This document shows positions 35,278-44,682 of a stretch of DNA of 64,000 nt, one piece after another. The DNA lies in assembly GCF_003071065.1 (NCBI RefSeq), contig NZ_QCXX01000008.1, positions 248,001 through 312,000 of the forward strand, read 5' to 3'. The position numbers were made by a program, and so were the translations under genes. The stretch is from Sphingobacterium athyrii. GTDB taxonomy: Bacteria; Bacteroidota; Bacteroidia; Sphingobacteriales; Sphingobacteriaceae. Numbering within the stretch: position 1 is the stretch's first letter; each line of letters opens with the position of its first letter. The notes beneath the pieces are model-generated. The model saw nothing but the letters and a program-made list of their open reading frames with translations, was not told the origin of the DNA and did no database searches.

Positions 35278-36609
35278 TTATTTTGATACCACCGTAAGCA
35301 CCGCTTTTTTATTACCCGCTGTTAAATCCAGCGTAAATAGATACGTTTTTCCAGCTTCCAACGTTTTACCTGTTTTGATACCCAAGTTTCCGGAATCACG
35401 CCCATTTTTACCGTCACCAATAAAAATTAGATCGCTTGACGTCGTCACATCCGTACCCCCGAACTCTCCGCCCCAGCCTTTTTGGTGAAAGAACTTAAAG
35501 TTGATATTATTGGTATTGATTGATTCGCCTGCTTTCAGTGTAATTTGGTACTTTTTATTACCTAATGGAGCTAAACAGAGGGCTTTATCGGTATTCCAAC
35601 CAACCTGATTACTGGAAACTTTTGGCTTTCCAACGCCTTCTCCAATTATCCATACGGCTCCGGTACCATCTTCCTGCAATTTAGCAAGATCATTTCCGGC
35701 CATGGCCTCAACCACGAAGTATTTTAGCGCGAAGTCTGCAGCAATGCGGTATTTCCCTGTTATTCCTTTAAACGATATGACCCCATCGGCGGCTCGCGTA
35801 AAGAAGTCAGGGTCAATCCACCAATCTTGTAGATCCGCAATACCTTCAAAAGTTGCTGTCTCCCCTTGATTCAACACCATTTCAACTTTAGAATGCGTAT
35901 CATCAAGACGGCCGAACAACGATCCATTAAGCAGCACGAAAATAAATGGAGAGGCTTGAAACGTCAATGTATTAAATTGTATCGGGTATACACCAGATGT
36001 TGAATTTGAAAACGGGATTTCAGCTGTAGAACCAAAATCAACAGCATTATTAACCCATCCAAAACTCATGGCATTCCCCTGTTCGCCAACCTTTGGGGCT
36101 TGGATATAACCCTTTACTTCAGCCGAAAAATTCTCCTTGGCGGCATATTGATTCCGCCCGGTTTTCTCCATCCGATAGGACTTTGATTCGGTAACCAATG
36201 TGAGGTAAGGAAAGTCCGGACGACTTAAATCTATATCAAAAGATTGTTCTGTTTTCTTTTGACTAATATTCTGTAAAACAAACTTAATGGTCGCTTTCCC
36301 ATCTGGAATGTCTTTCAAAAAAGGGACATAAATTTTTCCGCTATAGTCGCCATTCTCTTTTGTACGAATCGTCGTTTCGGTAACCTTATCGTCTGTAAAA
36401 TATAATTGAGCTTTCAGCGTAGACAAAGCTACTTCGCTATCCGATACACGAACATTAAAGACTAAACTATCACCAAAATGAGCAGCAGAAATAGCTGATT
36501 TCAATTCTATTTTTGGATCACCGATTTGATACACAAATTTTTCATCCTTTTTACAAGAACTTACCACAGCTATTGTTCCCAATAGTATATTGATGAGATA
36601 ACTTTTCAT
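35278..36609 (-). CDS. Surface glycan-binding lipoprotein (SusE/F-like, DUF5016/DUF5125-type)
   Basis: A 443-aa lipoprotein (MKSYLINILLGTIAVVSSC, Cys19). An N-terminal Ig-like domain (about 25-130) is followed by a middle beta-rich region (about 135-320) and a C-terminal SusE/F-like domain (about 325-443) that contains WIIGEGVGKP and FKFFHQKGWGGEFGG, aromatic residues expected to stack on sugars. I recall the same layout in the surface binding protein of Bacteroides beta-1,6-glucan loci, hence the DUF guess. It closes the operon. The start at 36609 avoids overlap with the GH30 stop at 36621. Confidence 0.75.
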   Translation of the reverse strand: MKSYLINILLGTIAVVSSCKKDEKFVYQIGDPKIELKSAISAAHFGDSLVFNVRVSDSEVALSTLKAQLYFTDDKVTETTIRTKENGDYSGKIYVPFLKDIPDGKATIKFVLQNISQKKTEQSFDIDLSRPDFPYLTLVTESKSYRMEKTGRNQYAAKENFSAEVKGYIQAPKVGEQGNAMSFGWVNNAVDFGSTAEIPFSNSTSGVYPIQFNTLTFQASPFIFVLLNGSLFGRLDDTHSKVEMVLNQGETATFEGIADLQDWWIDPDFFTRAADGVISFKGITGKYRIAADFALKYFVVEAMAGNDLAKLQEDGTGAVWIIGEGVGKPKVSSNQVGWNTDKALCLAPLGNKKYQITLKAGESINTNNINFKFFHQKGWGGEFGGTDVTTSSDLIFIGDGKNGRDSGNLGIKTGKTLEAGKTYLFTLDLTAGNKKAVLTVVSK

Positions 36610-36620
36610 AATCCCAATAT

Positions 36621-38114
36621 TTAGTTTTTCCAACGATAAGAGACGACTGAATTTGCAGGAACCTCGTAGTTAAAATGATTTTTACCATCTGCCAACGTGA
36701 TTTTACGGTTGTCGTTCGATTCATTCAATAACACGACAGCATAGCTTCCGTCTGTATTCTGAAAGGCACTATAGACCAGTCCTGCAGCGGTATATCCTGT
36801 AGCGCCAATGCGTGTCGCACCGGACTTAACCACGGATGACAGATGTCCTACAATATAATAATGCGAGTTGCGCGTGATACTCCTGTAATTTGACTTGCTA
36901 ATATCGACAGCGCCATAACAGGTTTGACAACCGCCTTCGCGATTTGGGCCCTTATCGGTATCCAACATCAAATTCCAAACAATAACACCCTTGCTCCAAT
37001 TGTTTACAGTCCCTAACGCTACTTCGCGCATATCTTCCATTAAACGCTTGTCAAGGTTACGCCCATCATTCCATTCCCCGATGGATGTTTCTGTAAAGAC
37101 CAGATCTTTATCCGGACGCTGATTATGAATATCAATTAACTCCGCTTTATCACCACCATAGTTGTGATAAGCTGCGCCAGCGATAAAAGAAGCGGCACCG
37201 GCATCATTATAGATTTTGATGGGGTAATCTTCCTGATCGGCCATATTATCGTAATTATAATTATGGTCGAATGCATAGATCTTCGTAGCAATACTGGCCG
37301 CCTTAAGTTGTGGGCCTAGAGATTGTTTGATAAATGCTTGTTGCTCCTGCCACGACATGTACATTGAAGCAGAATTTTTCCGATTCAATGGCTCGTTTTG
37401 AACGGTAATTGAATAAATATTAATGCCCTCTTTCTTCATTGCCTGAAGCCATTGGACAAAATACCAACCGTAATCCTGATAGTACTTAGGATTTAATTGA
37501 CCGCTGGTCCAAGAATCAAAAGGTTTCAAATCTGTCAGATTATCGACCTTCATCCATTTTGGCGGAGTCCATGGCGATCCCATAATTTTGACATTTGGGT
37601 TGATGGCTAGAATCTCCTTCAGCACAGGAATAACATATTGCGTTTCTTCTGACTGCAATCCAAAATTTTCCTTTCCTTCTTTGTCCCAACAGGTATACTC
37701 GCTCAATGAAAAATCAGAACATCCGATAGCAATACGGATGTAACTCATGCCCATACCATCTTTATCGGAGAAAGTCTCCGTGAGAAATTTCGTCCGATCC
37801 TCCTTACTCATTTTCATCAGATTATAACAGGTAGAACCGGTGATAGCCGCACCAAATCCATCCATTGTCTGAAATTTCTGATCAGGATTTAAGGTAATCG
37901 TATTGGGCGACATGTTAAACTTTGTACTAAAATCGACATACTTTTTTGTCAGATCATAGGCTCGACTTGTATTGGTCGTTACAATAGTGACATCGCCAGA
38001 TTTTTTGATATCATCGCCTTGAGAAGGTATATAGCTATCTCGTTTACAAGATGTTGCCGTGATCAAACAGGACAACAAGAATGTATATATCATAGTGTTA
38101 TTATTACGTTTCAT
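36621..38114 (-). CDS. GH30 glycosidase, probable endo-beta-1,6-glucanase
   Basis: A 497-aa lipoprotein (lipobox ATSC, Cys23) of glycoside hydrolase family 30: a TIM barrel (about 80-430) with the side beta-domain at the C-terminus. Hallmarks are FQTMDGFGAAIT (81-92), GSPWTPPKWMK (179-189), acid/base Glu241 in TVQNEPL and nucleophile Glu342 in FTETSIGEW. The family includes glucosylceramidases and beta-1,6-glucanases (GH30_3); linkage to SusCD and a SusE/F-like protein favours beta-1,6-glucan (fungal pustulan-type) as substrate. No GH3 beta-glucosidase is present in this locus. Confidence 0.88.
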   Translation of the reverse strand: MKRNNNTMIYTFLLSCLITATSCKRDSYIPSQGDDIKKSGDVTIVTTNTSRAYDLTKKYVDFSTKFNMSPNTITLNPDQKFQTMDGFGAAITGSTCYNLMKMSKEDRTKFLTETFSDKDGMGMSYIRIAIGCSDFSLSEYTCWDKEGKENFGLQSEETQYVIPVLKEILAINPNVKIMGSPWTPPKWMKVDNLTDLKPFDSWTSGQLNPKYYQDYGWYFVQWLQAMKKEGINIYSITVQNEPLNRKNSASMYMSWQEQQAFIKQSLGPQLKAASIATKIYAFDHNYNYDNMADQEDYPIKIYNDAGAASFIAGAAYHNYGGDKAELIDIHNQRPDKDLVFTETSIGEWNDGRNLDKRLMEDMREVALGTVNNWSKGVIVWNLMLDTDKGPNREGGCQTCYGAVDISKSNYRSITRNSHYYIVGHLSSVVKSGATRIGATGYTAAGLVYSAFQNTDGSYAVVLLNESNDNRKITLADGKNHFNYEVPANSVVSYRWKN

Positions 38115-38127
38115 AAAATTAAAATAA

Positions 38128-39654
38128 TTAGTATCCCGGATTCTGAACTAAGTTAGGATTCTGGTCAATTTTAGGTTGCGGAATCGGCAGACGGTAGGAA
38201 TTCTTTGTGAACGGATATACCCGCGCCTTTCTTCCTGAGTCTTTCGCATACACGGCATTCATGACAGTTTCCACCTTATCCAAACGAACCAGATCAAACC
38301 AACGCTGTCCTTCGAAGGCTAATTCTAAGCGACGCTCTTTTAAATATGCTTCCAGCAAAGCATCTTTATTCGCACGAACTCCAGCGGATAATTTGGGTAA
38401 TTTTACACGTGTACGGATCTTATCAATAATGTCAGCTGCCCCCGAAAGATCGGTTCCCTGTTGGATTAACGCTTCGGCTTTCAATAACAAAATATCCGCG
38501 TAGCGGAGCTTGACAATGCTACTCATGCCCGAACGCAACTTAAACATAAAAGGATAATGGCTTGATGGGTAATAGTTGCTCCAGGTTGTTGTATAATAAA
38601 CAATAGATTGTGCCATCCGAATTTGGTCTGCTTCATTCGTATATGCTTGTATCAAATCACGAGATGGTGTGACCCATTTGGCCCATGTAAATGCATTGTC
38701 GTAATTGGACAGGTCGCGACCAAACATCCAGGTCGCCCAGTTTCCAGATCCAGGCATAAATTGCGCCTCTAAAATTGATTCTTTTGTATTTCGTTGCGCT
38801 AAGTCCGTCTTGGCGGCGTTCAATTCATATAAATCCCCATAATTAGAATTCAAATCAAATCCATCTCCAGTCAATGCATCCGCATACTGAATAACTTTAT
38901 TATAATCCCGGAGGGGTTTTTCCGCATAGAGTTTTGCCAACATTGCCCGAGCTACAGACTTTGTAAACAAAGTCTTATTCGCATTGTTATTGACCGGGGC
39001 ATCAACCAAGGCCTCCAAAAGATCCTTCTCGATCTGTTTATGCGCTTCCTCTTCAGTCGCCTGCTTGGGGAAGTACTCCGGATATACCGTTTCGATATTT
39101 TCTGCGGTAATATCTTTTCCTTGAGTTGTAATTACTGGGATAGATCCAAATATGCGCACCATATCAAACATCGCCAGTGCCCGAAAGATTTTACCCTGCG
39201 CCTTGTAAACTTTAATGTCAGCGTCACTAATGGATTTATCCGCAACACTATCGACATTGATGATTAAACGGTTGGCCCGCGCAATATCTTCCAGATAACG
39301 TGCCCAATCTCGATCAACAACGGAGTTCGATCCCTCAATAGAATTATTCTCAAATGGTACAACTTCGGCACCTGTTGTTCCCGCGTACGCATTATCAGCA
39401 TGGGAATCGCCGATCAGCAATAGATCCAGGTACCAATGTTCTTGCCTATCTCGCATCTGTTGGTAAATCCCAGAGAGAAAATTATCAACCTCGCTTTTGT
39501 TTTTAAAGACGATCTGTGTTCCATTTTCAGTTTTACCCTGACTAACATCTGTATAACTGTCCAGTGGATCGCGATTTAGCGAGCAAGAAGCCAGCAACAA
39601 TCCTGTCATGAACAACGGTAAAACGTATTTAATATTTGTTTTTTTCATCACCAT
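38128..39654 (-). CDS. SusD/RagB-type lipoprotein (GH30 locus)
   Basis: A 508-aa lipoprotein with lipobox LASC (Cys24) after MVMKKTNIKYVLPLFMTG; the second Met (39648) is an equally good start. SusD features are SLNRDPLDSYTD, TPR-like helices, the RagB signature KERRLELAFEGQRWFDLVR and a C-terminus SYRLPIPQPKIDQNPNLVQNPGY. It follows susC by four bases and precedes the GH30 gene by 13. It should act as the lid that captures oligosaccharides cut at the cell surface. Confidence 0.95.
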   Translation of the reverse strand: MVMKKTNIKYVLPLFMTGLLLASCSLNRDPLDSYTDVSQGKTENGTQIVFKNKSEVDNFLSGIYQQMRDRQEHWYLDLLLIGDSHADNAYAGTTGAEVVPFENNSIEGSNSVVDRDWARYLEDIARANRLIINVDSVADKSISDADIKVYKAQGKIFRALAMFDMVRIFGSIPVITTQGKDITAENIETVYPEYFPKQATEEEAHKQIEKDLLEALVDAPVNNNANKTLFTKSVARAMLAKLYAEKPLRDYNKVIQYADALTGDGFDLNSNYGDLYELNAAKTDLAQRNTKESILEAQFMPGSGNWATWMFGRDLSNYDNAFTWAKWVTPSRDLIQAYTNEADQIRMAQSIVYYTTTWSNYYPSSHYPFMFKLRSGMSSIVKLRYADILLLKAEALIQQGTDLSGAADIIDKIRTRVKLPKLSAGVRANKDALLEAYLKERRLELAFEGQRWFDLVRLDKVETVMNAVYAKDSGRKARVYPFTKNSYRLPIPQPKIDQNPNLVQNPGY

Positions 39655-39658
39655 TCAA

Positions 39659-42631
39659 TTAAAATTCTACATTTACACCAAGTACAAAAGATCTATTTTG
39701 CGGATATGTCCCCCAATCGAGACCTTGTACTCTTCCCGAATTTCCCCACTGGTTTACCTCCGGATCCATGCCTGAATATTTAGTTAGCGTAAATAGGTTA
39801 CTGGCCGAAAAATAAGGCTGAATCTTTTTTATTCCAATCTTTTTCAAACGTTCAGGTGCTATAGAATAGCCCAATGAAATATTTTTTACGCGCAAATAGC
39901 TTCCATCTTCCACAAAATAAGATGAGTTTTTAATATCAAAGCCTGCTTTGGGCACATGTGTAATCTGTCCCGGAACGCGCCAGCGATCGAGTACAACGGT
40001 TGTTTGATTACGACCATCATACATTCCCTCTGTTTCCATTCGGCTCGCGTTGAAAATGTCATTACCATAAGTACCCTGAAGAAATATACTTAAGTCAAAA
40101 TTTTTCCAGGAAAAGCTATTTGTCAATCCATATACAAATTTTGGATTGGGATCTCCAATATAAGTCAGGTCGGAAGGGGATGTTTTGCCATCACCATTCA
40201 AATCTCTATACATCAATTCGCCTGTCTCCGGATTTACACCATCAGAGATATAACCGTAAAATCCACCTAAAGATCTTCCGGGTTCGTTCCTAACGACAGT
40301 TGCATTGACTAGATTATTTGTAACCGCATCGTTGTAGATTTTTGTAAAGACGAGCTTGTCCAGACGGTTCTTATTAAAGGAAATATTAAAATCTGTATTC
40401 CATGTAAAATCTCCTGTTAGATTCTTGGAGTTGATTCCGATCTCAAATCCTTTATTGGTCATCTCGCCCTCGTTCCGTTTAATTGTACTCGCCGAAGAGG
40501 ACCCTGTAGGTAAGCTCACTTCCATCAACATATCTGTTGTTTTTTTATGGTAGTAATCTAAGGTCAGGTTCAATCTGTTATTTAATGTAGAAAAATCAAT
40601 CCCCACATTTGCCTGGGTAGTCGTTTCCCATTTTAAATCTGTCGCTCTCAATGTAGTCGAATTTCCAATATTCGGCGGAGAATATTGGTATTTGTCCTCA
40701 AACCAAGGTAAACGCTGAATCACATTGAACGAAAGATAGGAATAGTCGCCAAGTCCGGATTGGTTACCAGTCTGCCCCCATCCTCCACGTATTTTCAGCT
40801 CATTGATCCAGTCTACATCTTTCATAAAATCCTCCGCTGATAAGCGCCATGCTGCCGATACCGAAGGGAAATATCCCCATCGACCAGAAGGGCTTAATTT
40901 AGACGATCCATCCGCACGCATATTTGCAGTTACAAGGTATTTTCCGTCATAATTGTACATCGCACGGGCAAAATAGGATAGGATGGCCCAATTGGATGCC
41001 CCGGAGCCAGTTCTATCCCATGAAATCTTGTTTGCCGCATTGAGTGTCTGTATGATACCATTAGCATAATTCGAACCATAAATATAACTATTAGAATATT
41101 TGGAATCTGTCCAGGATGACCCTGCCATCGTTTCCAAGCTATGTTTTCCAAAGCTTCTGCTGTAAGTCAGCACATTGTCCCAGGTCAATACCGTGTTTGT
41201 GTTGCGTGCGTCAGAGGCTTCTCCAAACTGATTTCTACCCTGTTGTGTAATCCAGGGATCTAAAAATGTTGTCAGTACGCCCGACCGTCTGTCCATTGAA
41301 AATGAAGACTTCCAGGTTAAATTGGGCATAAAGGATATCAATACGCTTCCTGTCGCCAATAACCTATTCTCACGATTATTGTTATTCTTGGTTCGTTCGA
41401 GATTTTCTAAAGGGCTGTTGATATTTAGCCCATTGAAATTGGTATTGTACCGATCAGGAAACAAAGGATCCCATATAGGAGCATAAGTTGGTGTATTGAT
41501 GATCGAAGTAACTACTCCACCTCGATTAGATCCATTGCCTGATATAATTCCATTGGTATTGTAATCCGCATAAGATATATTAGCGTTAACCTTCATCCAT
41601 TTTTTCACCTGATTATCTATATTCGCTTTGAAGTTATAACGTCTAAAAAAGGAGCCCTGCAGCGTGCCTTTCTCTGTCAGATACCCCCCACCCAAATAAT
41701 AGCGTAATTTCTCGTTACCATCGGAGATTGATAACTGATAATTCTGTTGAACTCCGGTTTGATAGGTTTCCTTAAACCAGTCTGTTTGATCAGTAAGCCC
41801 TTCAGGCAGCTTAACATAACCTGTCTCATCCATCAACTCTTTGTATTGTGCGGTATTCAGGACTTTTACGGTATTATTAACCACATTTGCTGTAGCTTGT
41901 GCTCCTAAGGTAATTTTAGCTTCCCCAGCTTTTCCGGATTTTGTGGTCACAAGAATAACACCATTTGCTCCGCGCGATCCATATATAGCTGCAGAAGAGG
42001 CATCTTTTAAAATCTGAATGTCCGTAATATCACTTGGTGATAAAAATTTGATGTCCTCAACAGGTAATCCATCGACAACATAAAGCGGGTCGTTTGATCC
42101 ATTAAAAGACGTCGTCCCACGGACTTTAATTGACATTTCACCACCCGGTGCTCCATTGGGTTGAATCACAGATACACCTGCCGCCTTGCCTTGTATGGCC
42201 TGACCCAAACTTACGACCGGTCTCTTTTCCAAATCTTTGGTCGATACGGAAGAAATTGCAGTGGTTACGTCCTTCCGTTTTACGGAACCGTAGCCGATGA
42301 CAATAACATCTTCAAGGACATTGGTAGCTGAATTTAATTGAACAGTCATGGTACTATTGGCCGGCAATTCTTTGTTGTCATAGCCAATAAAACTAAATTG
42401 AAGAATGCTGCCTTGTGGAGCCGAAATCTGGAAACGACCTTCTCCATTACTGGAAACCGCATTGCTGGTACCTTTCTGTGTTATCGTTACACCTGTGAGT
42501 GGTTTCTGATCCTGCGCATCCAGCACCCGCCCACTGACCTGAATGCGGTCCTGTGCAAATACCGAATTCAACCAGGTACACAAGAAAATCAGCCCCATGG
42601 AAAAGGTTACTTTTCGAATAAAGTAAATCAT
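39659..42631 (-). CDS. SusC/RagA-type TonB-dependent transporter (GH30 locus)
   Basis: A 990-aa importer: signal peptide (about 1-26), carboxypeptidase-like domain (about 30-105, VSGRVLDAQDQKPLTGVTI), plug with VIVIGYGSVKRKDVT, LGQAIQGKAAGVSVIQPNG and the SusC motif LYVVDGLPVED...LKDASSAAIYGSRGANGVI, then the barrel ending in SFVLGVNVEF. It is the first gene of the GH30 locus and is probably switched on by the DUF6377 regulator encoded next upstream. Promoter and inverted-repeat site are visible in the 254-base leader. Confidence 0.96.
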   Translation of the reverse strand: MIYFIRKVTFSMGLIFLCTWLNSVFAQDRIQVSGRVLDAQDQKPLTGVTITQKGTSNAVSSNGEGRFQISAPQGSILQFSFIGYDNKELPANSTMTVQLNSATNVLEDVIVIGYGSVKRKDVTTAISSVSTKDLEKRPVVSLGQAIQGKAAGVSVIQPNGAPGGEMSIKVRGTTSFNGSNDPLYVVDGLPVEDIKFLSPSDITDIQILKDASSAAIYGSRGANGVILVTTKSGKAGEAKITLGAQATANVVNNTVKVLNTAQYKELMDETGYVKLPEGLTDQTDWFKETYQTGVQQNYQLSISDGNEKLRYYLGGGYLTEKGTLQGSFFRRYNFKANIDNQVKKWMKVNANISYADYNTNGIISGNGSNRGGVVTSIINTPTYAPIWDPLFPDRYNTNFNGLNINSPLENLERTKNNNNRENRLLATGSVLISFMPNLTWKSSFSMDRRSGVLTTFLDPWITQQGRNQFGEASDARNTNTVLTWDNVLTYSRSFGKHSLETMAGSSWTDSKYSNSYIYGSNYANGIIQTLNAANKISWDRTGSGASNWAILSYFARAMYNYDGKYLVTANMRADGSSKLSPSGRWGYFPSVSAAWRLSAEDFMKDVDWINELKIRGGWGQTGNQSGLGDYSYLSFNVIQRLPWFEDKYQYSPPNIGNSTTLRATDLKWETTTQANVGIDFSTLNNRLNLTLDYYHKKTTDMLMEVSLPTGSSSASTIKRNEGEMTNKGFEIGINSKNLTGDFTWNTDFNISFNKNRLDKLVFTKIYNDAVTNNLVNATVVRNEPGRSLGGFYGYISDGVNPETGELMYRDLNGDGKTSPSDLTYIGDPNPKFVYGLTNSFSWKNFDLSIFLQGTYGNDIFNASRMETEGMYDGRNQTTVVLDRWRVPGQITHVPKAGFDIKNSSYFVEDGSYLRVKNISLGYSIAPERLKKIGIKKIQPYFSASNLFTLTKYSGMDPEVNQWGNSGRVQGLDWGTYPQNRSFVLGVNVEF

Positions 42632-42711
42632 ATGAAATAAAAAAATTGGTTATTGTTTTGTCTTTGGTTATTCCAAATTGCGAGGAGTTTCCCCTGCTCC
42701 ATCGCTCAAAA

Positions 42712-42743
42712 CAAAACTAGCAGGACCTAAACAGGAAAAAAAG
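42712..42743 (-). promoter_or_regulatory. Putative promoter of the GH30-locus susC
   Basis: On the minus strand TAGTTTTG (42719 to 42712) matches TAnnTTTG, and a T-rich run around 42737-42743 occupies the -33 position about 19 bases upstream. The leader would be about 75 bases. Confidence 0.5.
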
Positions 42744-42746
42744 TGA

Positions 42747-42765
42747 AGGTACTCAAAAAGTACCT
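42747..42765. promoter_or_regulatory. Inverted repeat upstream of the susC -33 region
   Basis: AGGTACT (42747-42753), five bases, AGTACCT (42759-42765). A related palindrome AAGTACTT lies at 42823-42830. The position just upstream of the -33 element is where an activator such as the neighbouring SusR-like protein would bind. Confidence 0.5.
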
Positions 42766-42885
42766 GACTAAAATCGTAAAACACTTAAAAACAGTATATT
42801 GAAAAAATAAATACAATGTAAAAAGTACTTAAAAGAGATACTATCCACTCCTACATTATTATTTTTTTGGTATTTTCAGTGCTTA

Positions 42886-44514
42886 TTAAGGTCGATCGAT
42901 AGTTGCAATTTGACAAACAGAAGCCTCAAAGTCATCGCGATGACCGGCTGCTTTGTTACGTACCTTGGTCCTATAGTTATAAACTGTACGAAGGGAGTAC
43001 CTCAGAAAGCTGGCAATCTTAACCGAGTCATCTATTCCTAAACGAATCAGAGCAAAGATACGCAGTTCCGTATTGAGCAGTTCGTTCTTCTTCGGATATA
43101 TCTTCTCGTCCTCCTGAAGAAGGGCATTAAATTCATCAACAAAGGTTGGATAAAGGTTCAAAAAGATCCGATCAAAATTGATATAAAGTTGTTGTATCTC
43201 CCTTTCTTCCATCTGTGTCGATTTCAATTGCTCCCGAATTGCTTCCCACTGATGGTTGGATGCTTTTTTCAGCAATGCTTTTCGTATATCCTCCATTTTG
43301 TCGATATAGCTTGAACACATATCAAAAAATTGCGCAATATACTCTTCTTTAATGTGATTGGATTCGGAGAGTTTTAAATTCGTTTGATTGATTTCAGTGT
43401 TCAATGACCGCAACTGCTGATTGGTTCCCGACAGTTCGGATCTGATCCTGCGCAAGTGCTGTACTTGACGATATATCACAATCAAGCCAATAATTACACC
43501 GACCAATAAAATACTGACCACAACAACCAAGGCGATCAATTGCTTATTCTGGCTATTGATTTTCTGTTGGTATGCTGCGTTAATGATCGGGTAGGAAGAA
43601 GTACCTTCGATAATCCGATAACGTACTTTACACAGCATCGCGTCATCAATCGCCTTTTCAATATATCGAAAGGCACGATCAAAATCCTGTTTGTCATAAT
43701 AAGTTAGTGCTAAATCATGAAATGACGCATTGTCTCGATTTGCCATCTCAATATCCGCACTTGCCGACACAGCCAGATAATAAAGTTGATCGGCCGTATT
43801 TTTTTCATATTTATAGATCAGGCTAATAAAATAGGACAATAGGGCGCGCTGCTCCAAGTCTTTCTGACTTTCCGTCCAGAGCTTGAAAAATTGCTTTTTT
43901 GCATCTTCCCGACTGCCATTAAATAAGGTCTTTATTGCAATGGTCGTCCGATATTCCAATGAAGATTTCGGTAAAACCTGTAATAGTGAATCGCGATAAC
44001 GTTCACTCGCCTGATAATATTCCTGTCGGTTGTTACTTTGTCCGTAATGACTATAAAATGAGCTATAGGTATCGTAATATTTGGCTAAAAGTTTGTTACC
44101 AAGGCCCGCGGGACTAATCTCATGCAACAATTTTGACGCTTCAATATAACGTCCAATCGTCGAATAAACCCAGGCTAAATCTAGCTGAATAACGGTATGC
44201 AGTGAATCATTGTTGGCCGGAGCTAATTTTTGGCAAAGCGTGATATAGGTAAGTGCGGCATCGGAATCGAATTTTTTGTAGTTCTCAAAAATTTCATAAT
44301 TCTTCTGAAAAAAAAGGTTCTGATCAGCTTCAAGTGATTTTGCTTCCTGCTTTAGTTTATCCAATTTATCTTCCCTATTCTTAACGTACATCTTCTGATT
44401 TTCCATTAGATATTCTAACCTTTGAAAAATCTTTGTACTATCCGAATAGTTCTGAGCAGATAGTATAAAACTTAAATGAAATAGAAAAATGAAAACAAAA
44501 ATGCGCTGCAACAT
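42886..44514 (-). CDS. SusR-like transmembrane regulator (DUF6377-type)
   Basis: A 542-aa regulator: signal sequence (1-20), periplasmic TPR-like helices (about 25-310), one transmembrane helix (327-348, ALVVVVSILLVGVIIGL), a coiled coil (about 350-400) and a cytosolic C-terminal region (about 400-540) with LNTELRIFALIRLGIDDSVKIASFLRYSLRTVYNYRTKVRNKA, a LuxR-like helix-turn-helix. The protein has the shape of the starch regulator SusR and should sense the imported oligosaccharide. It lies on the same strand directly before the GH30-locus susC, which it most likely controls. Confidence 0.87.
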   Translation of the reverse strand: MLQRIFVFIFLFHLSFILSAQNYSDSTKIFQRLEYLMENQKMYVKNREDKLDKLKQEAKSLEADQNLFFQKNYEIFENYKKFDSDAALTYITLCQKLAPANNDSLHTVIQLDLAWVYSTIGRYIEASKLLHEISPAGLGNKLLAKYYDTYSSFYSHYGQSNNRQEYYQASERYRDSLLQVLPKSSLEYRTTIAIKTLFNGSREDAKKQFFKLWTESQKDLEQRALLSYFISLIYKYEKNTADQLYYLAVSASADIEMANRDNASFHDLALTYYDKQDFDRAFRYIEKAIDDAMLCKVRYRIIEGTSSYPIINAAYQQKINSQNKQLIALVVVVSILLVGVIIGLIVIYRQVQHLRRIRSELSGTNQQLRSLNTEINQTNLKLSESNHIKEEYIAQFFDMCSSYIDKMEDIRKALLKKASNHQWEAIREQLKSTQMEEREIQQLYINFDRIFLNLYPTFVDEFNALLQEDEKIYPKKNELLNTELRIFALIRLGIDDSVKIASFLRYSLRTVYNYRTKVRNKAAGHRDDFEASVCQIATIDRP

Positions 44515-44566
44515 AATAAAGCCAGGTTCAACATAGTCAAAGCTAAACTACATAAAAATAACAATA

Positions 44567-44597
44567 AAAAAGAGGACATCTCACGACGGCCTCTTTC
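44567..44597 (-). terminator. Terminator of the RND efflux operon
   Basis: Minus strand AAAGAGG...CCTCTTT with an inner CGTC/GATG stem and GTGA loop, followed by a T-run. It lies about 85 bases after the stop codon of the fused pump and about 50 bases before the start of the DUF6377 regulator gene. Confidence 0.75.
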
Positions 44598-44617
44598 CCT
44601 GACCCGATTAAGGATCT

Positions 44618-44639
44618 AAGAATTAACAAGTTAATTCTT
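44618..44639. repeat. 10-bp inverted repeat before the efflux terminator
   Basis: AAGAATTAAC (44618-44627), AA, GTTAATTCTT (44630-44639). AT-only; it may be a regulator site for the downstream DUF6377 gene or just a second, weak hairpin of the termination region. Confidence 0.4.
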
Positions 44640-44682
44640 TATCGCATGAAAAATAGTTTTCCTAATTAGCTGTACATTTGGT

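Noticed and set aside
42886..44514. Possible link of the DUF6377 regulator to the efflux operon
   Set aside because: A strong terminator at 44567-44597 separates them, and the regulator type is normally linked to susC genes, which follow directly.
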